A stretch of 44,651 nt of DNA, taken from NCBI RefSeq assembly GCF_002932875.1, contig NZ_PSWS01000080.1:1-44651 (forward strand). The letters are read 5' to 3'. The notes under the pieces were generated by a model. That model saw only the letters and a list, made by a program, of their open reading frames with translations. It did not search any database and was not told the origin of the DNA. Position numbers and translations under genes: made by a program. This stretch comes from Rathayibacter tritici. GTDB lineage: Bacteria; Actinomycetota; Actinomycetes; Actinomycetales; Microbacteriaceae. Shown here piece by piece: positions 1 to 6,261 of the stretch (position 1 is its first letter; each line of letters starts with the position of its first letter).

Positions 1-140
1 GCAGCCACCCAATTAGTGAGGGTCTGCGGAACCAGTCCGAGCTCTCGAGCGACGTCCGCGACGGATCGCGACCTATCAATCACCTCGCGCACTGCCTCCG
101 CGCGGAACTCCGGAGAATACTTCCCACGGGAACTGGACAT
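1..140 (-). CDS. IS3-family transposase OrfA, N-terminal part
   Basis: This is the start of an OrfA-type transposase helper, of which 46 residues are visible. It begins MSSSRGKYSPEFRAEAVREV and continues through a helix-turn-helix (VADVARELGLVPQTLTNWV). That layout is characteristic of IS3-family OrfA, which binds the element ends and is joined to the DDE subunit OrfB by frameshifting. The ATG is at 138-140. The gene leaves the window at position 1, so the catalytic part is not visible. Insertion sequences are a common cause of contig breaks, which probably explains why the window starts here. Confidence 0.8.
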   Translation of the reverse strand, partial: MSSSRGKYSPEFRAEAVREVIDRSRSVADVARELGLVPQTLTNWVA

Positions 141-194
141 CCCGGGCCTTCCTTTCGGTCATCGCGGTAATCCTACCAATTCCGCGGTGGTCCA
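1..194 (-). mobile_element. IS3-like insertion sequence, left end (partial)
   Basis: The first 194 bases read leftward as the start of an IS3/IS481-type element: a non-coding leader of about 54 bp and then the orfA gene, which runs off the window. The outer tip probably lies near position 194, where the minus strand begins TGGACCACCGCGG. Immediately beyond it (195-571) is an open frame with no start codon, as expected if the element inserted into a gene. The exact tip and target duplication cannot be fixed because the other end is outside the window. Confidence 0.6.
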
Positions 195-571
195 GAAAGA
201 ATGGGGCACCTCAGCAGGCTTGCAGCATCAACACCGGCAATGTCTACAAGCGTGCTTCAGGGGGAGAGTTCCCATACGGTGCCGTTGGTGGGCATCCTGC
301 CACGCAGTGCACGGTGATCATGGCGCAGATCTCTCAGACCACTGATCTGTACAAGACGGTGTGGTGGGGGCTGCAAAAAGTGGCGGGCCCTTTCACCTCG
401 GTGAATGTGGGCCAGGGGCGTCTCGAACAGACATCCCCGATTCGCAAGTGCGATGACCTTCGTCAGACGACTTTCCGGATGATCGTTAGGAGCACCGGCA
501 CGTTCCCTACGGGCACGACGGGGACTGCATCGGCGTACGAGGAAGCGAACCTCGCGTGCGGTACTCATTAG
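195..571 (+). pseudogene. 3' fragment of an interrupted, possibly secreted protein
   Basis: An open frame runs from the edge of the IS (about 195) to the TAG stop at 569-571 and encodes roughly 125 residues. It has no plausible start: the first internal ATG is at 314, well inside sequence that still looks coding (CSINTGNVYKRASGGEFPYG upstream of it). The product is rich in Thr, Gly and Tyr, has scattered cysteines and lacks long hydrophobic helices, which would suit an exported domain. I do not recognise the family. The simplest reading is that the IS inserted in the gene and removed its 5' part, including any signal peptide. Confidence 0.5.
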
Positions 572-577
572 CACCCA

Positions 578-594
578 AGCGGCGCGGGGCCGCT
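578..594. terminator. Small hairpin between convergent genes
   Basis: AGCGGC (578-583) and GCCGCT (589-594) form a 6-bp stem with a 5-nt loop, placed between two converging gene ends (571 and 611). It could end transcription from both sides. There is no U-tract and the stem is short, so this is weak. Confidence 0.3.
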
Positions 595-610
595 CCAGCC
601 CCCGCGTCGC

Positions 611-865
611 TCATTTTCCCGTGTCGTCGGGTCCGAATGTGACGTAACCAGGCCCACTGTCGTATCGGTATCCGAGCGTGAACTTCGCGTAGATGACCCC
701 TTTAGGGAAGCGGTGCTGAACCTCCTCAGCAAAGGTGGCCGCTTCAGCTTCCGATGCGAAGACGCCAAGGATCGTGTTGTTCGGCGATTCATCGTGCTGC
801 ACGACCCAAACGTCCGGCGGGAGCACTGCGTGTGTCTCTTCGTGCTGACGTCGTTTCCACACCAT
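611..865 (-). CDS. Small hypothetical protein
   Basis: This 84-residue soluble protein begins MVWKRRQHEETHAVLPPDVW. The ATG at 863-865 is chosen over an upstream in-frame start because a perfect AGGAGG (871-876) lies 5 nt before it. The middle part (VFASEAEAATFAEEVQHRFP) looks like an amphipathic helix following a strand, and the end (YAKFTLGYRYDSGPGYVTF) is aromatic and beta-like. It has no membrane segment or signal peptide. I do not recognise a family or function. Confidence 0.6.
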   Translation of the reverse strand: MVWKRRQHEETHAVLPPDVWVVQHDESPNNTILGVFASEAEAATFAEEVQHRFPKGVIYAKFTLGYRYDSGPGYVTFGPDDTGK

Positions 866-960
866 CGGTGCCTCCTGATCCTTGAACAACCATCATGCTC
901 GTACGGGCGACCTCGTCGAAGCGACGGTAGGCATCTTGGAAACCATTAGCTTTCTGAGAC

Positions 961-1090
961 GGCCCGTCGAGAGCCGTTCCGAGGTTGGCCTCGGCCGGAA
1001 CGGCGGAGATCCCACTGTCTCAACAACTTGTCTCGCGGTACTTCGTCTCAGGAGGGTGCTCGCAGGGACTTTCCGAGTCAGACTGGGCTC
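961..1090 (+). promoter_or_regulatory. Candidate res site upstream of left resolvase
   Basis: The non-coding leader of the left resolvase contains repeated GTCTC elements (CTGTCTCAAC near 1015, TTGTCTCGCG near 1028, TCGTCTCAGG near 1045) and an AGGAGG. The same spaced elements occur in front of the right-hand resolvase. Tn3/Tn552-type resolvases usually sit beside their own res site, so this is the likely recombination and autoregulation site. The subsite boundaries are inferred. Confidence 0.4.
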
Positions 1091-1687
1091 GTGAGACTTC
1101 TCGGATATACACGTGTGAGTACGTCGAGTCAGGACGCGCAGTTGCAGGTCGACGCGCTCATCGCGGCCGGCGTGCAGAAGCGCGACGTGTTCGCCGACGT
1201 GACGTCCGGCAGCAAGACCGCCATCGAGCGGCGCGGGATGACGAAGCTGCTCGAGTACGCCGAGGACGGGGACACCGTCGTCGTCTGGCGAGTGGACCGT
1301 CTCGGCAGGTCGCTGATCGATGTCCTCAACACGGTGAACCTGCTGCGTGAGCGGGGGGTGCAGGTCCGGTCGATCTCCGACGGCATCGACCCGTCGACGT
1401 CGACGGGCCGATTGATGCTGAACATGCTCGCCACGCTCGCGGAGTACGAGCGGGAACTCATCGTCGAACGCGTCAACGCCGGCATCGCCGCCGCTCGTGC
1501 GAGCGGAACCCGCTTCGGCCGGCCCCTGTCGGACCCGGTGGTCGTGGCGGACAAGCTCGCGATCGCCGCGGACGCGCGAGCGCGCGGCCGCACGGCGGAG
1601 GACGCGGCCCGTCTCGTCGGGTGGAGCCGTGCGAGCCTCTACCGTCACCAGCAGGCTCACGCGGCCCGCGAGAGCGCAGGGATGTAG
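1091..1687 (+). CDS. tniR: Serine resolvase of the tni element, left copy
   Basis: This 198-residue serine recombinase resolves cointegrates formed by replicative transposition. The N-terminal catalytic domain begins VRLLGYTRVSTSSQDAQ, with Arg8 and the nucleophile Ser10. The conserved WRVDRLGRSLID and ERELIVERVNAGIAAAR regions follow, then a C-terminal helix-turn-helix (AEDAARLVGWSRASLYRHQ). I place the start at GTG 1091 because homology with the right copy begins there. The AGGAGG lies about 40 nt upstream, so the true start is uncertain. It differs from the right copy at 9 of 198 positions by eye. It reads toward tniB rather than into tniA, so it stands outside the main operon. Confidence 0.85.
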   Translation: MRLLGYTRVSTSSQDAQLQVDALIAAGVQKRDVFADVTSGSKTAIERRGMTKLLEYAEDGDTVVVWRVDRLGRSLIDVLNTVNLLRERGVQVRSISDGIDPSTSTGRLMLNMLATLAEYERELIVERVNAGIAAARASGTRFGRPLSDPVVVADKLAIAADARARGRTAEDAARLVGWSRASLYRHQQAHAARESAGM

Positions 1688-1693
1688 CGAGAC

Positions 1694-1719
1694 ATCGACG
1701 GTTTCGAGCGGTGGCGGAC
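1694..1719 (+). pseudogene. Relic of the tniA 5' end
   Basis: Directly after the left resolvase stop, the sequence ATCGACGGTTTCGAGCGG and the following GTGGCGGA match the first eight codons of the intact tniA (4057 downward). The start codon is changed from ATG to ATC, and all similarity ends at about 1719. This shows that the left arm once continued into a second, oppositely oriented tniA that has been lost. Confidence 0.65.
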
Positions 1720-1825
1720 GCATCACTGCGGCGCTCGTGACGTTCGTCAAGGCGCCCGCGCCGAGCAGCGATCGTTCACCGGTACACACACGCGAAGCGG
1801 GACGAGCCGCGAGTGTGGAGTTGCT

Positions 1826-1867
1826 CGCTTGATGGCGGCGTTCTCTGATCGCTCGATGGCGCCGTTC
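1826..1867 (+). repeat. Direct repeat at the tniB-distal end
   Basis: CGCTTGATGGCGGCGTTC (1826-1843) and CGCTCGATGGCGCCGTTC (1850-1867) match at 16 of 18 positions and start 24 bp apart. The second overlaps the tniB stop codon. Tn7/Tn402-type elements carry several transposase-binding repeats near each end, so these could mark what is left of the original end beyond tniB. This is inference. Confidence 0.35.
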
Positions 1868-2675
1868 AGCTCCCGATGACGAGGACGCTGGCGGCGGCTT
1901 CGATGACGTCGTCGGTGATCGTCTCGAGTTCGTTGATCTTGAGCACGCGGCTGATCTGGGGGAAGAGTCGTTCGAGGAGGCGGAAGTTCCCGCGGGTGAT
2001 GCGTTCGATGGCGGCGACTGCTTGAGCGTCGGTGAAGTCGTCGGGGTTGAGGGTGCGTCCGAGGCGTTTCCAGTGTCGGTCGAGGACGAAGAGGAGTTCG
2101 TCTCGGCCGAGGGCGCGGTAGCGGTGAGAGAAGCCGAGGCGGCTGTAGAGCTGGGGGTAGTGGCGGAAGCGCTGGTCGATGCCGGGCATGCCGATCAGGA
2201 TTATCGCGAGGTGGGTGCGGTCGTGTTCGTCGCGGAGCAGCTCGAGCGCGGTGGGCGTGAGCCGCTCGGCTTCGTCGACGATGAGCATCTCGACCCACCG
2301 AGTGGTGTTGCCGTTGTGCATGCCGCTGACTTTCCCGATCGTGCGGAGGTGCTCGTCGATGCAGATGCCGAGGTGGGCCTGCCACTTGCCGATCTCCCGC
2401 ATGAGGTCTTTGGGTCGCGGTAGCACCTCGGGTGTGTAGAAGACGGTGCGGGAGCGATGCGCGAGCGCGTTGTGTTTCGCGTCGTCCTCGCTCCGTGGGC
2501 CCCACGCGGTGATGTAGGGCTCGAGGGTGTCCCAATTGGCGTAGCGGCGGGCGGAGTTGGTCTTGCCGACTCCGGCGTCGCCGTGGCAGATGCCGATGGT
2601 GCGTTCCTTCTTCACCGCGTTCGCGAACTCGGTGAAGCGGCGGTGTTCCTTGGTGGCGATGAAGGTCTGGGTCAT
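1866..2675 (-). CDS. tniB: TniB-like AAA+ ATPase, transposition helper
   Basis: This 269-residue ATP-binding protein belongs to the TniB/TnsC/MuB type and would activate the transposase and choose target DNA. Walker A (GDAGVGKT) is at residues 32-39 and Walker B (LIVDEAE) at about 131-137. A sensor-like ILIGMPGI segment and a C-terminal helical region follow. The start is the ATG at 2673-2675, which shares one base with the tniA stop (TGATG). The GAGGAGGAG that would serve as ribosome site lies inside the end of tniA, so the two are translationally coupled. A longer reading of the same frame upstream is antisense to none and overlaps tniA, and is not used. Confidence 0.85.
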   Translation of the reverse strand: MTQTFIATKEHRRFTEFANAVKKERTIGICHGDAGVGKTNSARRYANWDTLEPYITAWGPRSEDDAKHNALAHRSRTVFYTPEVLPRPKDLMREIGKWQAHLGICIDEHLRTIGKVSGMHNGNTTRWVEMLIVDEAERLTPTALELLRDEHDRTHLAIILIGMPGIDQRFRHYPQLYSRLGFSHRYRALGRDELLFVLDRHWKRLGRTLNPDDFTDAQAVAAIERITRGNFRLLERLFPQISRVLKINELETITDDVIEAAASVLVIGS

Positions 2676-4057
2676 CACTCCTCCTCGTAGGTGCGGAGTC
2701 GTTTCTTGCGCGGGGTGGGGTCCGCGAGGTGGGGTTCTTCGCGGTGGGCGACGGTGGGGATGCGGTCGTTGATGGTGCGGCGGAGTTCGTGGCGGCGGGC
2801 GCGGCGGGCGGCTTCGATCTCGCGGAGGCTGAGGCGGATGTTGGGGTGGGCTTCGTCGACGGCGACGCAGATGAAGGTGTCGTGGTCGTAGACGCGGATC
2901 TCGGAGACGTCGCGGGGGTCGTAGCGGATGGTGACGGTGTGTCCGACGAACGGGGCGAGGGTGGGCGCGAGGTAGCGCTGACCCTGGAAGTGGATTCCGT
3001 CTCGTTGCACGGTCCGATGCGTGGGCACGGTGAGCAACAGGCCGTCGAGCTCGTCGAGGGTGTCGGGCATGCGGGGCATCCACCCGTCCGCGACCCACGC
3101 GTCGCGCGGGGAGATACCGAGCTCTTGGTGGGTGCGCTGGTTGTAGGTGGCGATGAAGGCGCCGATCGCCCGGTCCACGCCCGGGAGATCGAGCACGGGC
3201 TGCGGGCTGCGGTTCCCCGGGCCGAGGTGGCCGGGAAGAGTCGGGAGGACTTCGGTATTGATGGTGCCGAAAAAGCGCTCGATCTTGCCGCGCCCCTGGG
3301 GCCGACCGACGGTCGAGAAGATGAGCCGGAGGTGCAGCTCGACGGCGGTGCGTTCGAGGTGGTGGCTGGTGAAGTCGGAGCCATGGTCGACGTGCAGCAC
3401 GTCGGGGATCCCGCACATCGCCCACGCGGTGTCGGTCTTCCGCCAGATCGCCTGCCGCAAGGCGAGAGCGGTGTTCAGCGACGAGGGTGCCCCGGTGAAG
3501 ACCATGTAGCCGCAGATCGCGCGGGAGTGATCATCCATCACGGTCGTCAGCCAGGGGCGGTCGGGCTTGCCATTCGCGCCGACGATAAGGATGTCGAGTT
3601 CGGTGTGGTCGGCCTGCCATATCTGGTTAGGCCGTTCCGCGCGACGGCGGAACACCAGCTCGTGGCGGTCGCGATAGGAAGCAGGACCCTCCAGAGCGAG
3701 AGTGACGAGCGCGGGGTCGAGGGCCTGCACGATCTCGCGGACGGTCGCATAGCTCGGCGCCGGCCTGCCGTCGTGCAGGCACCCCTCGACGGTGAGGCGA
3801 TGCAACGTCGCGATCGACGGACGAGGCCGAGTCAGGGCGAGCCCCTCGATGGCGGCGACGGTCGCCGGATCCGTGCGCCGACCGCCCTTGTCCGTCCCCG
3901 CAGCGTCATCGAGCCCGGCGAGCCCGTCCCTCTTATAATGCTGATGCCAGCGCTGCAGCGTCCGCGCGCCGATGCCGCTCTCGCGGGCGAGGGCCGCGAG
4001 AGAGACCTGATCTTCGACGTGAAGTCGAAGGATCCGCCACCGCTCGAGGCCGTCCAT
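2675..4057 (-). CDS. tniA: TniA-like DDE transposase
   Basis: This 460-residue transposase of the Mu/TnsB/TniA class carries out strand cleavage and joining at the element ends. The N-terminus has a helix-turn-helix (VSLAALARESGIGARTLQRW). The RNase-H-like catalytic core shows D150 (QADHTELD), D224 (LHVDHGSDF) and E260 (GRGKIERFF), with 35 residues between the second Asp and the Glu. A Mu-type beta-barrel C-terminal domain follows (about 330-400). The C-terminal tail is basic and suited to contact TniB. It is shorter than the roughly 560 residues typical of Tn402 TniA. It starts 6 bp after the right resolvase stop and overlaps tniB by one base. Confidence 0.88.
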   Translation of the reverse strand: MDGLERWRILRLHVEDQVSLAALARESGIGARTLQRWHQHYKRDGLAGLDDAAGTDKGGRRTDPATVAAIEGLALTRPRPSIATLHRLTVEGCLHDGRPAPSYATVREIVQALDPALVTLALEGPASYRDRHELVFRRRAERPNQIWQADHTELDILIVGANGKPDRPWLTTVMDDHSRAICGYMVFTGAPSSLNTALALRQAIWRKTDTAWAMCGIPDVLHVDHGSDFTSHHLERTAVELHLRLIFSTVGRPQGRGKIERFFGTINTEVLPTLPGHLGPGNRSPQPVLDLPGVDRAIGAFIATYNQRTHQELGISPRDAWVADGWMPRMPDTLDELDGLLLTVPTHRTVQRDGIHFQGQRYLAPTLAPFVGHTVTIRYDPRDVSEIRVYDHDTFICVAVDEAHPNIRLSLREIEAARRARRHELRRTINDRIPTVAHREEPHLADPTPRKKRLRTYEEE

Positions 4058-4063
4058 CAGTCG

Positions 4064-4660
4064 CTACATCGCTGCGCTCTCGCGGGCCGCGTGAGCCTGC
4101 TGGTGGCGATAGAGCGTCGCGCGACTCCACCCCACGAGACGAGCCGCGTCCTCCGCGGTGCGACCGCGCGCTCGCGCATCTGCGGCGATCGCGAGCTTGT
4201 CCGCGATCACGACCGGATCCGACAGAGGCCTACCGAACCGGGTGCCGTTCGCGCGGGCGGCCGCGATGCCAGCGTTGACCCGCTCCACGATGAGCTCGCG
4301 CTCGTACTCCGCGAGCGTGGCAAGCATGTTCAGCATCAGCCGGCCCGTCGACGTCGACGGATCGATGCCGTCCGAGATCGACCGGACCTGCACCCCGCGC
4401 TCGCGCAGCAGGTTCACCGTGTTCAGCACGTCGATCAGGGAGCGGCCGAGGCGGTCGACTCGCCAGACGACGACGGTGTCGCCATCCTCGGCGTGCTCGA
4501 GGAGCTTCTTCATCCCGGTCCGCTCGATCGCGGTCTTGCTCCCCGAGGTGACGTCCGCGAAGACGTCGCGCTTCTGCACCCCGGCGGCGACGAGCGCGTC
4601 GAGCTGCAGCTGCGCGTCCTGACTCGACGTACTCACACGCGTATAACCCAGAAGCCTCAC
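4064..4660 (-). CDS. tniR: Serine resolvase of the tni element, right copy
   Basis: This 198-residue serine resolvase heads the tniR-tniA-tniB operon. It has the same domains as the left copy: catalytic Ser10 in YTRVSTSSQ, VDRLGRSLID, and a C-terminal helix-turn-helix. The start is taken at GTG 4658-4660 to match the left copy. An in-frame GTG at 4684, closer to an AGGAGG, is also possible and would add eight residues. It ends 6 bp before tniA, so both are probably on one transcript. The order resolvase-transposase-ATPase differs from classical Tn402, where the resolvase comes last. Confidence 0.87.
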   Translation of the reverse strand: MRLLGYTRVSTSSQDAQLQLDALVAAGVQKRDVFADVTSGSKTAIERTGMKKLLEHAEDGDTVVVWRVDRLGRSLIDVLNTVNLLRERGVQVRSISDGIDPSTSTGRLMLNMLATLAEYERELIVERVNAGIAAARANGTRFGRPLSDPVVIADKLAIAADARARGRTAEDAARLVGWSRATLYRHQQAHAARESAAM

Positions 4661-4790
4661 GAGCCCATTCTGACTCGGAAACACCCTCTGCGACCCCTCC
4701 TGAGACGAAACACGGCAAGACGGCTTTCCGAGACAGACTCGCGCCCGAGATCCCGGCTCCAGCGGACCTCGAGTCGCATCTTGATCAGGT
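4661..4790 (-). promoter_or_regulatory. Candidate res site and promoter of the tni operon
   Basis: Read leftward, this leader contains repeated GTCTC elements (CTGTCTCGGAAAG, TTTCGTCTCAGGAGG) in the same spacing as at the left arm, then the ribosome site. It probably combines the res site with the operon promoter. Because the two res-like sites are inverted, recombination between them would invert the tniAB segment rather than delete it. Confidence 0.4.
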
Positions 4791-4950
4791 GTCTCGAAAA
4801 GCTACTGTTTTATGAGCGTCGATGGGGTGCCCCTCGTGCACTCCGAGCATCACTGCTTCCGCCGCATGTTTGTGTCTGCACGACGTTTGGATGGCTCGTG
4901 CGTGCTGTTCTGCCGCCGGTGGTGGCGGAGGTCGCTGACATGATGGCCGG

Positions 4951-5664
4951 GTGCTGATCGCGTACCTGGACGAGTCCTACACACAGGACTTCTACTTCAT
5001 CGGCGCTGCCGTGACGACGCAGGAGAAGTGGGAGCAGCTCGAGCAGGGCTACGCCGCTCTCCGGGAGCAGATCGCCGCGGACCACGGGGTGCCATCCGAC
5101 GTCGAGTTCCACGGGCACGAGTTGATGGGTGGCGCTGGCGAGTGGGCTCCTCTGCGCGGGAAGCATCGTGAGGCGGCCGGCATCTATGCGGCCGCGCTGC
5201 GCATCGCGCAGGAGGCTGAGGTCCGTTACCTGTTCCGAGGCGTGGACGTGAATCGGTTGAACGCCCGGTACCGGTACCCGGAGCAGCCGCACAAGGTTGT
5301 CTTGCAGCACCTACTCGAGCGGGTGAACGAGTACCGCCGCTACGTCTTCTCTTCCGACACGGAGGAGGTGATAGTCGTCGCTGACGAGATCGCGACGCAG
5401 GAAGAGCACCGGCGGCAGTTCGAGAGCTACCAGCTGTTGGGAACGCCGGGCTACCGGCCGAGCAAGCTCGACCTGATTTCCTCCCCGATCCAGTTCGCGT
5501 CCTCAAGGAACGCCGCCGGGTTACAGGCGGTGGACCTCGCGGTCTATCTGCATCGGCGCCGCCAGACGGTGACAGAGACGCACCCGAAGTCCGCGGCGAC
5601 GATGGCCCGGTTGAGCGGACTGGTCGCCGCGTCGACGTCGCACGACTGGATCTGGACGCCTTAA
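4951..5664 (+). CDS. DUF3800 protein
   Basis: This 237-residue protein belongs to the DUF3800 family. It begins VLIAYLDESYTQDFYFIGAA; the family hallmark is an N-terminal YxDESG-like strand with acidic residues, thought to be an RNase-H-like fold. Further acidic segments (VVADEIATQEEH) and the C-terminal QAVDLAVYLHRRR motif also fit. The start is GTG 4951, with no clear ribosome site. Members occur widely on mobile elements and near defence genes, and their activity is not firmly established. It lies just outside the right tip of the tni element and ends at a strong hairpin. Confidence 0.75.
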   Translation: MLIAYLDESYTQDFYFIGAAVTTQEKWEQLEQGYAALREQIAADHGVPSDVEFHGHELMGGAGEWAPLRGKHREAAGIYAAALRIAQEAEVRYLFRGVDVNRLNARYRYPEQPHKVVLQHLLERVNEYRRYVFSSDTEEVIVVADEIATQEEHRRQFESYQLLGTPGYRPSKLDLISSPIQFASSRNAAGLQAVDLAVYLHRRRQTVTETHPKSAATMARLSGLVAASTSHDWIWTP

Positions 5665-5667
5665 AAA

Positions 5668-5695
5668 CTAAGACCCCACCGAGGCGGGGTCTTAG
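5668..5695. terminator. Strong hairpin terminator, mainly for the leftward ars genes
   Basis: CTAAGACCCC (5668-5677) pairs perfectly with GGGGTCTTAG (5686-5695) over an 8-nt loop. Read on the minus strand the stem is followed by TTTTTAAGG, a proper U-tract, so it is an intrinsic terminator for the leftward arsO-arsN1 transcript. It also lies 4 nt after the DUF3800 stop and may act in both directions. Confidence 0.8.
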
Positions 5696-5766
5696 GCTGG
5701 CAACGTTCCGGGAACCGGCCCGTTGTGACGATCACGATACACGCGGATCCTGGACGAGTCACGGCC

Positions 5767-6261
5767 TCACGGGCGCCGCCGCTCGATGAGGATCGTGTCG
5801 CGCCACCGACCGGCCTCCGGCCCATACGTCATCCGCGCGATGCGCTCCCGGATGCCCACGCGCCGGAATCCCGCGCGATCGTGGAGGGCGAGGCTAACGA
5901 TGTTCTCGGGGAAGATGCTCGCCTGCATCATCCACAGGTCCGCGTCGTCTGCGGCGGTGATGAGCGCGGCGAGCAGCGTCGATCCGACGCCGCGGCCGCG
6001 TGCGGCGGCGGCGATGTAGACGGAGTGCTCGACCACGCCCCGGTAGACGGGGCGGGCCGAGACCTTCGACAACGCGGCCCAGCCGAGGATCTGTTCTCTG
6101 TCGACGGCGACCAGGCGCCCGACGTCGAGCTTCCCCGCATCGAACGCCTCCCACGTGGGCGGTTCGGCCTCGAAGGTGGCGTGCCCGGTCGCGATCCCGT
6201 CGCGGTAGATCGTCTCGACCGCCGCCCAGTCCTCGGGGGTCATCGGCCGGATCGCTGTCAC
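5767..6261 (-). CDS. arsN1: GNAT acetyltransferase, ArsN1/phosphinothricin type
   Basis: This 164-residue GNAT N-acetyltransferase is of the length and type of phosphinothricin/arsinothricin acetyltransferases. The N-terminus (IRPMTPEDWAAVETIYRDGI) and the acetyl-CoA loop RGRGVGS (88-94) are typical, as is the C-terminal GFRRVGIRERIARMTYG. ArsN1 enzymes acetylate the amino group of arsinothricin, a glutamine-synthetase-inhibiting organoarsenical, and the location in an ars locus favours that over a pure herbicide-resistance role. GTG 6261 overlaps the preceding stop by 4 bp (GTGA), giving coupling. ATG 6243 is an alternative start. Substrate is inferred from context. Confidence 0.75.
   Translation of the reverse strand: MTAIRPMTPEDWAAVETIYRDGIATGHATFEAEPPTWEAFDAGKLDVGRLVAVDREQILGWAALSKVSARPVYRGVVEHSVYIAAAARGRGVGSTLLAALITAADDADLWMMQASIFPENIVSLALHDRAGFRRVGIRERIARMTYGPEAGRWRDTILIERRRP

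Larger units (their letters stand above)
940..1719 (+). repeat. Left 780-bp inverted arm of the tni element
   Basis: This arm holds the terminal repeat (940-960), a res-like region, a complete resolvase gene (1091-1687) and a degenerate copy of the first codons of tniA (1694-1719). It is the reverse complement, base for base in spacing, of 4032-4811. The resolvase parts are nearly identical, while the 961-1030 stretch is much more diverged. The duplication is therefore either old or brought together from two related elements. Confidence 0.7.
940..4811. mobile_element. Tn402/Tn552-like transposon with inverted duplicate left ends
   Basis: The element encodes a serine resolvase (tniR), a DDE transposase (tniA) and an AAA+ ATPase (tniB) in one leftward operon, plus a second tniR facing inward from the other side. 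The outermost 21 bp on each side are imperfect inverted repeats, 17 of 21 matching by eye (right copy begins GTCTCGAAAAGCTACTG at 4791). The arms match in layout over 780 bp: from tip to resolvase start is 151 bp on both sides, and to resolvase stop 747 bp on both. I found no convincing target duplication. No TniQ-like gene is present and no cargo lies between the arms. Confidence 0.65.
4032..4811 (-). repeat. Right 780-bp inverted arm of the tni element
   Basis: This is the counterpart of 940-1719 in the opposite orientation. It holds the terminal repeat (4791-4811), the res-like leader, the right resolvase and the true start of tniA. Equal arm lengths with no net insertions or deletions argue for common origin of both arms. 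Confidence 0.7.

Noticed and set aside
1747-3384. 545-codon open frame on the minus strand
   Set aside because: It overlaps tniB and tniA in another frame and gives Ser/Pro/Arg-rich low-complexity sequence with no motifs.
931-4820. Target-site duplication around the tni element
   Set aside because: The bases just outside the terminal repeats (left ...GCATCTTGG, right ATGAGCG...) show no matching 3-9 bp, so no duplication is claimed.
2729-4957. 742-codon open frame on the plus strand
   Set aside because: It runs antisense to tniA and tniR, whose catalytic motifs are clear. Its product is repetitive Val/Gly/Asp-rich sequence typical of a GC-rich shadow frame.
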